From contig NZ_JABVEC010000012.1 in NCBI RefSeq assembly GCF_014323705.1, positions 158,390 through 222,389 on the forward strand: 64,000 bases of DNA. The letters run 5' to 3'. The translations under genes and the position numbers were made by a program. This stretch comes from Actinomadura alba. Its GTDB lineage: Bacteria; Actinomycetota; Actinomycetes; Streptosporangiales; Streptosporangiaceae. Of this stretch, positions 16,783 through 26,102 are shown one piece after another (the stretch's first letter is position 1; each line of letters begins with the position of its first letter). The notes under the pieces were generated by a model. The model searched no databases and had not been told where the DNA came from. It was given only the letters and a program-made list of their open reading frames with translations.

Positions 16783-17463
16783 ATGATGCGGCCTATGAGC
16801 GGAGCAGGAACCTCAGCCGGGCAGCGCCTCGCCGGCGCACGCGGGCGCATCGACAAGCGGCGGGCGATCCTGGACGCCGCGTTCACCGTCTTCGCCCGCG
16901 AGGGATACGCCCAGGCCGGGGTCGATGTGATCGCCGCTGAAGCCGGCGTGGCCAAGGCCACCGTGTACAACCACTTCGGCGACAAGGAGACCCTCCTCCG
17001 CCAGACGTTCGCCGCCCTCGCCGACAGCGCGCTGACCCAGAACCTGGCAGCGGTCGAGCGGCTCGCCGATCACGGCGGCGAGCTACGCGCGATGCTGGAG
17101 GACGTCGGCTTCCACCTGCTCCAGTGCTACTGCGACGACAGGTCCTGGGCGATGCGTCGACTGCTGTCGGCGGAGATCAACCAGTTTCCCGACCTGCTCG
17201 ACATCGTCCAGGGGCAGGTGGCGGACCGAGTCACCGAAGCCCTGGCCGACCGGCTGGCGCGCCTCGCGCTCGCCGGCCGCCTGCGCACAACCGACCCGCT
17301 ACTGGCCGCCGAGCAGTTCTCCGCCCTGCTCTCCGGCCCGGTGGACAAGCGATCCCGTCTCGGCACCCGGCACGTCCCCGACACCGAGCTGCGGACCGTA
17401 GCGAGTGCTGCGGTCCATACCTTCCTAAAAGCCTTCGCCGCAGAGCCCGCCGAGGCCACATAG
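16783..17463 (+). CDS. TetR/AcrR-family repressor of the adjacent exporter
   Basis: A 226-residue TetR-family regulator. The HTH is GVDVIAAEAGVAKATVYNHFGDKETLL (read in two parts, residues about 45-72), followed by a TetR_C domain of the AcrR-like, efflux-control type. Several in-frame ATGs (16783, 16786, 16795) are possible starts; none has a strong ribosome site. It diverges from the DHA2 exporter gene across the palindrome at 16747 and is the likely local repressor. Confidence 0.9.
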   Translation: MMRPMSGAGTSAGQRLAGARGRIDKRRAILDAAFTVFAREGYAQAGVDVIAAEAGVAKATVYNHFGDKETLLRQTFAALADSALTQNLAAVERLADHGGELRAMLEDVGFHLLQCYCDDRSWAMRRLLSAEINQFPDLLDIVQGQVADRVTEALADRLARLALAGRLRTTDPLLAAEQFSALLSGPVDKRSRLGTRHVPDTELRTVASAAVHTFLKAFAAEPAEAT

Positions 17464-17558
17464 GCGTCACCAGGCGGTGTGCGCCACAAGCGGGCCGGCG
17501 ATGACGCCGGCCGACCCAGCGAGATTCCCGTAACGATCGGCGAGAATCCAACGGACCA

Positions 17559-17590
17559 ACCGCTGACCTGCGTTGATTCAGGTCAGCGGT
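17559..17590. terminator. Strong 12-bp hairpin between convergent genes
   Basis: ACCGCTGACCTG and its exact reverse complement flank an 8-base loop. It lies between the 3' ends of the TetR gene and the next DHA2 exporter gene, so it can terminate both. Confidence 0.75.
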
Positions 17591-17617
17591 AGGTCCGGTA
17601 TGTGAGAGGTGCCCGCT

Positions 17618-19063
17618 TCAGACCACGGCCTTTACGGGTACCTCGGTCGTGACGGAGCGTTCGGCCGGACGGCCGGCGCGCCGTACCGGGATGGTGAGGA
17701 TGATCGCCGCGGCGAGAAGCGCGGCTCCGCCGCCGAGGAGCAGGCCCGTGCGGAAGCCGTTCTCGGACGGGAGTGCGTATCCGCCCATCTGGATGGTCAT
17801 CTGGGCCAGGACGAGGCCGACCACGGCCGCCGACACCGCGGTGCCGATGGAGCGCATCAAGGTGTTGAAGCTGTTGGCCGAGGCGGTCTCCGACACCGGT
17901 ACCGCGCCCATGATGAGGGCGGGCATCGCCCCGTAGGCCAGGCCGACACCGATGCTGCAGATGCAGCCGACGATCATTAGTCCCCACACCGAGCCCATCA
18001 GGGCCAGAGAGGAGGCGTAGCCGAGGGCGATGACCAGGGTGCCGATGAGCAGGGTGGCCTTCGGGCCGCGGGCCGCGGTCAACTTTCCGCCGACCGGTGC
18101 CAGCAGCATCATCATCAGGCCGCCCGGGGCCATCACCAGTCCTGCGGTGAGCATCGAGGTGCCCAGGCCGTAGCCCGTGGCCTTGGGAAGCTGCAGCAGC
18201 TGCGGGACGATCAGCGCCTGGGCGTACATGGCGAAGCCGACCACGATCGAGGCCGCGTTGGTCAGCAGCACCTGCGGCCGCGCGGTGACCCGCAGATCGA
18301 CCAGCGGGTCGCTGGTCCGCAGCTCCCACCAGCCCCACACCAGCAGGATCACCAGCGAGGCTGCGAACAGACCGAGGACCGCGCCGCTCGCCCACCCCCA
18401 GTCGGCGCCCTTGGAGATACCGAGCAGCAGGCACAACAGCCCGACACCCAGGCCGAGCGCGCCGAGCGGGTCGAAACGGCCCTGGGCCCCGGCGGGAGTG
18501 GCCGGCACCACCAGCCAGGTCGCCACGGCGACCAGCAGGCACAGCACGGCCACGGCCCAGAACAGCACGCGCCAGCTCGCCTGCTCGGTAACCGCCGCCG
18601 AGATCGGCAGGCCCAGCGCCCCGCCGATGCCCATGGACGCGCTGATCAGCGCGATCGCCGAGCCCAGCCGCTCGGGAGGCAGCAGATCCCGCAGCGCGCT
18701 GATGGCCAGCGGAACGATGCCCGCGCCGATGCCCTGCAGCGCCCGTCCAATGATCATCGGGAGCAGGGAGCCCGCCAGGGCGCAGACCACGGAACCGACG
18801 ATCAGCGGCACCAGAAGGATCAGCATCATGCGTTTCTTGCCGTAAAGGTCGCCGAGCCGCCCGGTCACCGGCGTGGCTATCGCGGCCGCCAGCAGCGTGG
18901 AGGTGATGACCCAGCTCGCATTGGAAGCGCTGGTGTTCAGGATCCGCGGCAGCTCACCGATCAACGGCACCACCAACGTCTGCATGACCGAGGCGATGAT
19001 GCCGGCCAGCGCCAGCACGCCGACGATCTTGCCGGACTTGGCAACGGATATGGAGCCGCCCAT
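17618..19063 (-). CDS. DHA2-family MFS exporter controlled by MarR
   Basis: A 481-residue polytopic exporter. The N-terminus (GVLALAGIIASVMQTLVVPLI) and the GDLYGKKRMM loop between helices 2 and 3 are typical of DHA2 pumps. The ATG at 19063 has GGGAGGG just upstream. It is divergent from a MarR-type gene, with two palindromic boxes between them. MarR-controlled pumps of this kind usually export phenolic or antibiotic-like compounds. Confidence 0.9.
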   Translation of the reverse strand: MGGSISVAKSGKIVGVLALAGIIASVMQTLVVPLIGELPRILNTSASNASWVITSTLLAAAIATPVTGRLGDLYGKKRMMLILLVPLIVGSVVCALAGSLLPMIIGRALQGIGAGIVPLAISALRDLLPPERLGSAIALISASMGIGGALGLPISAAVTEQASWRVLFWAVAVLCLLVAVATWLVVPATPAGAQGRFDPLGALGLGVGLLCLLLGISKGADWGWASGAVLGLFAASLVILLVWGWWELRTSDPLVDLRVTARPQVLLTNAASIVVGFAMYAQALIVPQLLQLPKATGYGLGTSMLTAGLVMAPGGLMMMLLAPVGGKLTAARGPKATLLIGTLVIALGYASSLALMGSVWGLMIVGCICSIGVGLAYGAMPALIMGAVPVSETASANSFNTLMRSIGTAVSAAVVGLVLAQMTIQMGGYALPSENGFRTGLLLGGGAALLAAAIILTIPVRRAGRPAERSVTTEVPVKAVV

Positions 19064-19095
19064 GCGACCCTCCCGGTTCCTTGACAGAGGTAATG

Positions 19096-19151
19096 ATGTG
19101 CATCGTGCACATGCACCATACACGTAATATGTACTATGCACAGAATGTGTA
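19096..19151. promoter_or_regulatory. Two MarR-type operator boxes
   Basis: Box 1 (19096-19112) is a perfect 17-bp palindrome, ATGTGCATCGTGCACAT. Box 2 (19137-19151) is the related TGCACAGAATGTGTA with one mismatched pair. Centres are about 40 bases apart, in the promoter region shared by the exporter and MarR genes, which fits repression of both. Confidence 0.7.
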
Positions 19152-19200
19152 CAATGCATGTCAGGTCTGTTACCAAGGAGCGGCACACGGGAGGACTGGC

Positions 19201-19650
19201 ATGGACAAGCCCACTCACTTGATCGAATACGAGACCATGCTGCTCGGGCGGCACAACCTGACCAGCCGCTCCCGGCGTGAGGGCCGTCTCCTCGACCGCA
19301 GCGCCTACATCCTGCTCAGCCGCATCGGGATGGAGGGTCCGATGTCCATCCGGCAGCTCAGCGATGCCTTCGGTCTGGACGCCTCCACACTCAACCGGCA
19401 GACGGCCGCCATGCTCCGCGACGGACTGGTCGAACGCATCCCCGACCCCAACGGTGGCATCGCCCGCAAGTTCCGCATCACCGACGAAGGCGAGCGCCGC
19501 CTCGACCGGGAGCGCGAGGTGATCGTCAGCGGCCTGGAGAAGATCCTCGACCAATGGACGCCCGAAGAGGTCACCTCCTTCGCCGCCTACCTCCAACGGT
19601 TCAACACCGACATAGAACGCCTCGCCGGACGGCCCTGGCCCCGCCCGTAA
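19201..19650 (+). CDS. MarR-family regulator
   Basis: A 149-residue winged-helix regulator. The recognition region (MSIRQLSDAFGLDASTLNRQ) is followed by the wing (RIPDPNGGIARKFRITDEG) and a long C-terminal dimerisation helix. The ATG at 19201 has GGGAGG ahead; the frame stays open upstream through the operator region, but that part is not coding. It probably represses itself and the divergent DHA2 exporter. Confidence 0.9.
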   Translation: MDKPTHLIEYETMLLGRHNLTSRSRREGRLLDRSAYILLSRIGMEGPMSIRQLSDAFGLDASTLNRQTAAMLRDGLVERIPDPNGGIARKFRITDEGERRLDREREVIVSGLEKILDQWTPEEVTSFAAYLQRFNTDIERLAGRPWPRP

Positions 19651-19805
19651 CGGGCGGTCGCAGCCGAGGAACATCTAAGGGCGTTCTACTTACTTCGACG
19701 CCTGCGGACTCACACCGACGAACGCCGGTCTCATCCGGCTTTGAACGCCGGCAGGCGCTTCACCGGCCACCCCGACGTACCGAACCGTCCCCGTGCCGCC
19801 CGATC

Positions 19806-20597
19806 TCAGGTGGGCTCTGGAGCGATCAGGTGGATGCCGTCAGAGGTCACATCGGCGAAGGCGTACCCGGTGGCCCAGAGTTCCACCAACGGTCCGAACG
19901 GGTTGGGGAGGTCGGCCATGCTGTGGCCGATCACGCCCGGCCGGTCCGACAGGTCCACGATCCCAACGTTGTTGAACGAGCCTGGGACGATCAGAGATCG
20001 CTCGGCGGCGAGCCGCCAGCAGTGGTCGAGCTTCGCGTGCCACATGGCCCGGTTGATGAATGTCTGTCGGTAGCCCGGGTCGGTAAATGCGCCCGCGTGG
20101 GTGCCGTGCTTCAGGTTCCAGTGGCCGAAGAACAACCGGCGAATGATCTCCGTACGGGGATGCGGCAACGTCGCCCGCATGGGCTCGGTCAGTGGACCTC
20201 CGACCCGCCAGATGATCCGATCCGATGCCGGGACGTCCCACAGCGCCAGGTGCCGGACGCAGGTGCGAGCCAGCCTCTCGGCGCGCAACAGCCCGTCGGG
20301 ATCGCGGGTGAGCGCGGCGGCCGCCTCGGGCCCGGGGGGCTGATCCACGATCGGGGTGTCCGCGGCCAGGACGCCGAGTGTTCCGCAGTCGCCGCAGGTC
20401 CAGCCCTCTTCCCACTCGTCGGGACTGCCCGTGTACGTGCCGACGGTGCCGCTCCCCCGGCATCGTGGACAGGGCGTCAGGACGGTCGCGCGGAACCCCC
20501 GGCGTGGATCGGTGGGTAGTGCGGCCGACCCGGCCGTGATGCGGCTGGGGCGCAGCACGCTGCCTTCCAGCCATTCGAAATCAACCGGATCAGCCAT
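19806..20597 (-). CDS. Uncharacterised protein with a zinc-ribbon-like insert
   Basis: I do not recognise this 263-residue protein. Near the N-terminus it carries two CxxC pairs (CPRCRGSG and CGDCG, residues about 43-75) that look like a zinc ribbon resembling the DnaJ cysteine repeat. The remainder is alpha/beta with several tryptophans (FFGHWNLKHG, INRAMWHAKLDHCWRLAAE). The C-terminal half speaks of place-filling and volume-like repeats seen in other actinomycete orphan proteins, but no catalytic motif stands out. The ATG at 20597 gives the best start; the frame is open further upstream. No partner gene is apparent. Confidence 0.6.
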   Translation of the reverse strand: MADPVDFEWLEGSVLRPSRITAGSAALPTDPRRGFRATVLTPCPRCRGSGTVGTYTGSPDEWEEGWTCGDCGTLGVLAADTPIVDQPPGPEAAAALTRDPDGLLRAERLARTCVRHLALWDVPASDRIIWRVGGPLTEPMRATLPHPRTEIIRRLFFGHWNLKHGTHAGAFTDPGYRQTFINRAMWHAKLDHCWRLAAERSLIVPGSFNNVGIVDLSDRPGVIGHSMADLPNPFGPLVELWATGYAFADVTSDGIHLIAPEPT

Positions 20598-20735
20598 GAT
20601 CGCCTGATCGTAGGGCACCGGCTCAAGCGAGCCATGCAACACGCCCTTTCCCACTTCCGTGAGGCAGGGCCCCTGCCCGGTCGGGACGGCGGGATATGAG
20701 ATGGCCGGCCGTCGCCAAGTCCGCCGGGGCACCCG

Positions 20736-21563
20736 TTATTTCGCGTCGAGATCCAGCAGCTCTGCCGTAATGTCCGCGAGGCGAGCCGCTGACTTCGGTG
20801 AGAAGAGACCGCTTCGAACGCTCAACTCGTCGTACATGTTGAACGCGCTGAGCGGCTCTTGGGGCGGATCGTCAAGAAGCCGGAGGATCGGCGGTACGAC
20901 TGCGGTCGCGGGTTTCGCCATTGCCTTCTGCTGTTCGATGAATGCCGCCGTCGGCGGGTCGAACTCACCGACGAAGCCCGTCGATGTCGTCCCCGGGTGG
21001 AACAGCACATATTTGACGCGGCCCTTGCCATGGCGCTTGGCGAAGGTGACCCCGAGCAGATCGTTGAGTCGCCCGCTCATGAACATCGCCCGCACGCCGT
21101 CGTATTGCCGGGCACTCTGCAGATCGTCCCAGTCGATCGGTGTGTCGTGGCCCGGGCCGGCCACATTGACGACGACCGCGCCATCCGCTTTTTCGAAGGC
21201 GCCGAGCAGCCCGTAGCTGAACAGGACGCGACTCAGATAGAAGAGCGCGAAGTTGTCCTCGAAGCCATCGGAGGTCACCGACCGGTACGTTCGGAAGTAG
21301 CGCGCGCACATGACGAGGCCGTCGATTTCCGGGTAGGCCTCGAGTAGATCGCTGACGGTACGCCGGGTGTTCGACACCAGGCTGAGGTCCGCCGGATAGA
21401 AAGCCGCACTTCCCGGCGCATCGTCCGCCTCCCGAATGAGACGGTCGGCCTTCCCCTGGTTCGTTCCGATCACTACGGCGTGATCTCCCCGTGAGAACAG
21501 CGCGCGAGCGACGGCCGCCCCGATTCCATCGGTGCCGCCCGTGATCACGAATGTCTTCGTCAA
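20736..21563 (-). CDS. SDR-like protein lacking the catalytic tetrad
   Basis: A 275-residue short-chain dehydrogenase/reductase fold protein. The cofactor motif TGGTDGIG (residues 8-15) and the DL motif are intact. The NAG motif reads CAR, the catalytic serine strand reads VVNVAGPG, and the YxxxK position reads F161-M-S-G-R165, so all four usual catalytic residues are changed. It may bind NAD(P)H without reducing a substrate, or use other residues. The only start is TTG, with AGGGAC six bases ahead. A TTGAACC inverted repeat lies in its upstream region. Confidence 0.75.
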   Translation of the reverse strand: MTKTFVITGGTDGIGAAVARALFSRGDHAVVIGTNQGKADRLIREADDAPGSAAFYPADLSLVSNTRRTVSDLLEAYPEIDGLVMCARYFRTYRSVTSDGFEDNFALFYLSRVLFSYGLLGAFEKADGAVVVNVAGPGHDTPIDWDDLQSARQYDGVRAMFMSGRLNDLLGVTFAKRHGKGRVKYVLFHPGTTSTGFVGEFDPPTAAFIEQQKAMAKPATAVVPPILRLLDDPPQEPLSAFNMYDELSVRSGLFSPKSAARLADITAELLDLDAK

Positions 21564-21657
21564 GTCAGTGTCCCTAGTCCGCGGTTTGGGGTGCGTTCAT
21601 GGTCTGCAGAAGGTGTGCATACCCAGTAAGGTAATTCGAACCCAGACACTAGCTTAG

Positions 21658-21675
21658 TTGAACCAGCCGGTTCAA
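21658..21675. promoter_or_regulatory. Inverted repeat TTGAACC-N4-GGTTCAA, candidate operator
   Basis: A perfect 7-bp inverted repeat lies about 95 bases before the TTG start of the SDR-like gene. The size and spacing suit a TetR-type dimer, but no regulator gene is adjacent. Confidence 0.5.
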
Positions 21676-21743
21676 ACAGGCTCAGCGTTCACAAGGCCGG
21701 ACCACACGTGCCGCACACCACCGCCCTCCCTACCCTCATCGAG

Positions 21744-21793
21744 TCGTGGCGTGTCGGGGTCATGGCGGCAGACGCGGGCCCGACACGCCACGA
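21744..21793. terminator. 15-bp perfect hairpin downstream of the XRE gene
   Basis: TCGTGGCGTGTCGGG and its exact reverse complement enclose a 20-base loop. It sits in a 418-base gene-free stretch, 190 bases past the end of the minus-strand XRE gene, and probably ends that transcript. Smaller GGCC-rich palindromes lie around 21800-21875. I see no gene in the stretch. Confidence 0.5.
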
Positions 21794-21981
21794 GTCAACG
21801 AGGGGACGGGACGGCCGTCGGCCGGCCGTCATCACCTGCGGCAGGCTGATCGCTCACGTACGAGCGACGGCCGTCGGCCCTTTCTGTACACCAGTGATGA
21901 GAAGCATGCCCTTGCTCTTGGGGCCGGCAGGGGCCCAGCCGAAGACACCGGCCTCATCAAGATCCCGTTGCGGACCGGCGG

Positions 21982-22527
21982 TCACGGTGTTCCGAGCGTG
22001 TGCGCGAAATGCGCCTGGGCGTCCGCCGTACGGCCGTTTCCGTAGACACGGAGCACTGCGGCGAGGTCGGGAAAGCCGGCGTCGAGGAGCGACGCCGCAG
22101 CCTCGATCTCGGCGGCGGAGGCGACGGCCCGCAGCAGTGACTGCAGTGCGCGTGCCGGCTCCTCCGCGGCCGTCCGGACCGGTGGCGTGGTCATGCGCAT
22201 GCCGGACGACGTCGTCGCCGACTCCGCATGGATCCGACTCAGCCGCTCGCCGATCGCGTCGCGGGTCAGCGTGCCGAAGTCCGGATCGCGGGCGAGTTCC
22301 TCGACCGCCAGCAACCGGTTGAGCACCACCGGGTTGCTGATCTTGGCGCGGCGGCCGGACATGAGCTGAGAGAGCATCGGCGGCGAGAGGCCTACTACCT
22401 GGGCGAGGTTCGCCTGCGAGATGCCGAGCCGTTCGAGCAGCCACCGGAACCGATCGCCGAGCGGCTCGCCGTACCACTCGGCCTGCAGCCTGCGGTTGCG
22501 GTCGACGTTACCTTCTGCGGTGCCCAC
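21982..22527 (-). CDS. XRE-type helix-turn-helix protein
   Basis: A 181-residue DNA-binding protein. The HTH spans about residues 25-60 (LGISQANLAQVVGLSPPMLSQLMSGRR), and a helical C-terminal part of unknown role follows. The GTG at 22527 is preceded by AAGGGAGAG, which decides it over an upstream TTG. It is divergent from a vWA-domain membrane protein gene and near a Ser/Thr kinase gene, a neighbourhood seen in other actinomycetes. It probably regulates the vWA gene. Confidence 0.8.
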   Translation of the reverse strand: MGTAEGNVDRNRRLQAEWYGEPLGDRFRWLLERLGISQANLAQVVGLSPPMLSQLMSGRRAKISNPVVLNRLLAVEELARDPDFGTLTRDAIGERLSRIHAESATTSSGMRMTTPPVRTAAEEPARALQSLLRAVASAAEIEAAASLLDAGFPDLAAVLRVYGNGRTADAQAHFAHTLGTP

Positions 22528-22606
22528 CGACTCTCCCTTGACTGTTAACAACTGCAAACGATAGCTTCACATCCGCATACGAAAGAAGGCTTCCTCGGAG
22601 GGAAGT

Positions 22607-24718
22607 ATGCATACTACTGCGCGAATCAGCCCGTTCACAGATGCGACGGGCGAGCGGCGGCCGCGAACGGCGAGGTGCGTCCGCAGGCTCGCCGCGCTGA
22701 TCGGCGCGGTGCTCGCCGGGCTCACCCTGGTGCCGGCTCACCCCCTCGCCGCCACGGCACAAGCGGGATCCGCGGCGTGGTCCAAGGACCTGGCCCCGAT
22801 CATGTTGGTCCTCGACGCCTCCGGCTCGATGGCGGCGCCCGCTCGCGGCGGCACAAAGATGGACGCCGCCAAGCGGGCCGTGCGCTCCGTGGTGGAGACG
22901 CTGCCCGCGGACAGCCGGCTGGGTCTGACGGTGTACGGCACGGGCACGGGGCCATCGGCCGGAGAGAAAGCCGCCGGCTGCAAGGACATCAAGGTCGTAC
23001 ACCCGGTCGGTTCCCTCGACAAGGCCGGCATGATCAGTGCGGCGAACGGCGTCGAGCCTCGTGGCCACACGCCGATCGGGCAGTCCCTGCGGACCGCCGC
23101 CGACGCGCTCCCCAAGGAGGGCCCCCGCTCGATCGTGCTGGTCTCCGACGGAGAGGACACCTGTGCACCGCCCACGCCGTGCGAGGTGGCCAAGGATCTC
23201 GCCGAGCAGGGCATCGATCTGCGGATCCACACGGTCGGCTACCAGGTCGACGCCAAGGCCAGGAACCAGTTGACCTGCATCGCCCAGAGCACCGGCGGCA
23301 CGTACACCGACGTTCCGGACGCCTCCTCGCTCGGGCAGTCGCTGGGCCGGGTCACCGCTTCGGCGCTGCGCAACTATGAGCCGGCCGGCATACAGGTCAA
23401 GGGAACGAACACACCGCAGGGCGCGCCGGTCCTCAAACCCGGCGGCTACCAGGACACCCTGGGCGACGCCAAGCGTTACTACTCGGTCGACATACCGGCC
23501 GGCAACACCGCGTACTTCGCCGCCACCGTGCCCTTCGTTCGGGGCGGATCGGTGCAGGTCAAGGGGCTCAACATCGCGCTGCTCGGAGTGAACGGCACCG
23601 ACTGCAACGTCTCCGAGAACGCGATCACGACAAGAGGACGGGACGGCCGCCCCCTGAGCGTGGAGTTCACCTGGGACGGCCTGGTGTCCGAGAGCCGCAC
23701 GCCCTTCCCGGACTGCAAGAGGCCTGGTCGCTACACCTTCTCGGTGTACTTCACCGGGGCCTCCGACGCACCGGCGGCCGGCGACGACGGCGGCGGCGAA
23801 CGACTGCCCGTCGAACTGCAGGTCGGCCTCGAACCACCGGTCGCAGGCGACAAGGGTTCGGCGCCCGCCGGCCAGCCCGTCGCCTTCCAGAACCCGGGCG
23901 GGCCCGACCGGCCGGTCACGGGCGGCGCGTCGTTCGGCACCGCCACCGCCCTGCCCGGGTCCGGCCACTACACCGAGCAGATCCACTATGGCGAGTTCCT
24001 CTTCTACAAGGTGCGGCTCGACTGGGGCCAGGCCCTGACCTACCGGGTGCGTTACCCCGACGATCCGAACACCAGGGCGGCGGTGAACATCGAGACCGAG
24101 ATGTACGCACCGTCCCGCAAGCGGCTCACCTGGGAGACCACGTTCTACTCAGGACGGGCGAAAATGCTGGACGCCCCGTTCCTCGGCGTCAAGACCGGCG
24201 GGTTCTCGACCCTTCCGATCCGTTATCGCAACCGCGAGCTCAAGGAGTCGAAGTTCACACCGCACAGTGTGGCGGGGTGGTACTACTTCGCCGTCAAGCT
24301 CGGCCGTAAGAGCAGCGAGAACGCGTCACCGAACGCAATCCCGGTCACCATGGACGTCTCCGTCGTCGGCACGCCGGAGAAGGGCCCGCAATACGCCGGC
24401 GCCGCCGCTGGGACGGACGCCTTCGGAGCCCCGCCGCCCCGACCGCCGGCCGCCACGCCTCTGTCCGGCCGGAAGGTCTCCGCCGAGTCAGGACCGGCCT
24501 GGTGGATCATCGGAGCGGCCGCCGCCGGTGCCGTCGTCATCAGCGCGGTGATCGGGACGGTGCTCGTCGGACGGCGCCGTCGCCATGCGGCGCCCCACCC
24601 GCACCATCCCGGCGCACCGCCCTTCGGCCCGGGTTCCGGTGCACCGCCCTTCGGTCCGGGTTCCGGCGCGCCACCCCACGGCCCGGGTTCCGGCGTGCCG
24701 CCCGGCCCTCCCCGTTGA
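22607..24718 (+). CDS. Secreted/membrane-anchored von Willebrand factor A-domain protein
   Basis: A 703-residue exported protein. A signal peptide (residues 25-52, LAALIGAVLAGLTLVPA) precedes a vWA domain with an intact MIDAS: D70-A-S72-G-S74, the threonine in GHTPIG, and the aspartate in VSDGED. A long beta-rich extracellular part follows. A C-terminal membrane helix (WWIIGAAAAGAVVISAVIGTVL in two parts, residues about 630-650) is followed by a short cytoplasmic tail with three GPGSGAPP-like repeats. The domain should bind a protein or surface ligand through a divalent metal. It is convergent with a membrane-anchored kinase and divergent from an XRE regulator. Confidence 0.85.
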   Translation: MHTTARISPFTDATGERRPRTARCVRRLAALIGAVLAGLTLVPAHPLAATAQAGSAAWSKDLAPIMLVLDASGSMAAPARGGTKMDAAKRAVRSVVETLPADSRLGLTVYGTGTGPSAGEKAAGCKDIKVVHPVGSLDKAGMISAANGVEPRGHTPIGQSLRTAADALPKEGPRSIVLVSDGEDTCAPPTPCEVAKDLAEQGIDLRIHTVGYQVDAKARNQLTCIAQSTGGTYTDVPDASSLGQSLGRVTASALRNYEPAGIQVKGTNTPQGAPVLKPGGYQDTLGDAKRYYSVDIPAGNTAYFAATVPFVRGGSVQVKGLNIALLGVNGTDCNVSENAITTRGRDGRPLSVEFTWDGLVSESRTPFPDCKRPGRYTFSVYFTGASDAPAAGDDGGGERLPVELQVGLEPPVAGDKGSAPAGQPVAFQNPGGPDRPVTGGASFGTATALPGSGHYTEQIHYGEFLFYKVRLDWGQALTYRVRYPDDPNTRAAVNIETEMYAPSRKRLTWETTFYSGRAKMLDAPFLGVKTGGFSTLPIRYRNRELKESKFTPHSVAGWYYFAVKLGRKSSENASPNAIPVTMDVSVVGTPEKGPQYAGAAAGTDAFGAPPPRPPAATPLSGRKVSAESGPAWWIIGAAAAGAVVISAVIGTVLVGRRRRHAAPHPHHPGAPPFGPGSGAPPFGPGSGAPPHGPGSGVPPGPPR

Positions 24719-24727
24719 GAGCGAACG

Positions 24728-24767
24728 GGTAAGGCTGTGTCCGGCTTCCGCCGGGCGCAGCCTTACC
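24728..24767. terminator. Bidirectional terminator hairpin
   Basis: GGTAAGGCTG pairs exactly with CAGCCTTACC, and a second inner stem (CCGGC/GCCGG) extends it. It lies between the convergent ends of the vWA and kinase genes. Confidence 0.75.
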
Positions 24768-24800
24768 ACTCCGTCGACACCTGTTACCGGCGACGGGCCG

Positions 24801-26102
24801 TCAGCCGACCGGCCGCCAGTAGTAGGTGGCGCCGGAGCGGAACGTACAGCGCACCCGGCGGCCGTCCGCGGTGGTCTCCATGGTCCCGGCGTCCTGCCAA
24901 CCGCAGGAGCCACCGACCCGGACGTCGGACTGCGGCCCTCCCGCCGGAACCGACGCCTGAGCCGTCGGCGTGAGAGAGGGAGAGTGCGAGGGCTCCACGC
25001 GCGATCCGCGATCCGAGGAGCCCCGGACGGACAGCACGCCGCCCACCGCCGCCGCGCCGAGCGCCGCCGCGATCACGGCGGCGACGACCGGCCGCCGGCG
25101 CGACCTCGCGTGCCCGGCGAGCTCCGGATCCCGGCCCAGGCCGGCCGGCGTCGGCTCCGGGCCCCGCCCCCGGCCGGTCGGCTCCCGCCCCCGGCTCTGC
25201 TCCGTCCCGGCCTCGTGCGGCGATGCCCGCGGTGCATCCCAGCCTTCAGGCAGCGGGCCGAGCTGATCGAAGATCTCGATCAGCTCGCCATCGGCCGTAC
25301 GAGCGGGCACCTCCAGCGTCAGCCCGCAGTTACCCAGCCACTCACCCGCAGCCGCGGCGTCGGCCGGGCGATCTCTCGGGTCCGGAGCGCACAGCCCGGC
25401 GACGACCGACCACAGCACGGAGGGCACACCTTCGGGCGGCGGACCGAACCGCTGTCCCACTTCAGGCCGGGCGGCCCCGGTGAGCAATTGCCAGGCGACC
25501 ATCCCCGCGGCGTAGAGGTCCTGCCGCGGCCCCGGATGGCCGCCCTCGAGCACCTCGGGTGCGACGTAGCCGGGCGTGCCCACCACGAAGCCGGTCGTGG
25601 TGAAGCGCTGCCCATCGGGATGGAGCGCGGCCCCGAAATCGATCAGGCGCGCGTGCGGGAGCCGGGCACCGGTCGCCTCCAGCAGCACGTTGGCCGGCTT
25701 CACGTCGCGGTGGACCGCTCCCTCGGCGTGTACATGGCCGAGTGCCGCGAGCAACTGCGCCAGGATCTCCGCGGCGTACGCGGCGGGAAGCGGCCCGTAG
25801 TCGTTGACCAGCGTCTCCAGCGACCCGCCGTGCACCAGGTCCATGACGAGCACCATGTCGTCGTCGTCGGCAGCCCAGCCGTACGGGATCAGTACGTGTG
25901 GATGTGCGATCCGCAGCGACTGCTCACGGATGGCGCGCACCACGCCGATGGTGCCGATCTCGGGGTTCATGAGCTTGGCGGCGCAGTAACGGGCCCTCCG
26001 GTGATCGAACGCCCGCCATACCGAGCCCGCCGCGCCGGAGCCCACTCTGTCGATCAACGCGACACGACCAGCCACGACTCGTCCAGGTCGGCCGGTCACC
26101 AT
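24801..26102 (-). CDS. Membrane-anchored Ser/Thr protein kinase
   Basis: A 433-residue Hanks-type kinase. The glycine-rich loop (VGSGAAGSVW), catalytic lysine K43 (AAKL), HRD at 131-133 (HRDVKPANVL), DFG at 155-157 and APE after the activation loop are all present. A proline- and arginine-rich linker leads to one membrane helix near residue 340 and an extracellular tail of about 75 residues with two cysteines and no PASTA repeats. It probably transmits a surface signal to cytoplasmic targets. The vWA protein and XRE regulator nearby are candidate partners. The start has no clear ribosome site. Confidence 0.9.
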   Translation of the reverse strand: MVTGRPGRVVAGRVALIDRVGSGAAGSVWRAFDHRRARYCAAKLMNPEIGTIGVVRAIREQSLRIAHPHVLIPYGWAADDDDMVLVMDLVHGGSLETLVNDYGPLPAAYAAEILAQLLAALGHVHAEGAVHRDVKPANVLLEATGARLPHARLIDFGAALHPDGQRFTTTGFVVGTPGYVAPEVLEGGHPGPRQDLYAAGMVAWQLLTGAARPEVGQRFGPPPEGVPSVLWSVVAGLCAPDPRDRPADAAAAGEWLGNCGLTLEVPARTADGELIEIFDQLGPLPEGWDAPRASPHEAGTEQSRGREPTGRGRGPEPTPAGLGRDPELAGHARSRRRPVVAAVIAAALGAAAVGGVLSVRGSSDRGSRVEPSHSPSLTPTAQASVPAGGPQSDVRVGGSCGWQDAGTMETTADGRRVRCTFRSGATYYWRPVG

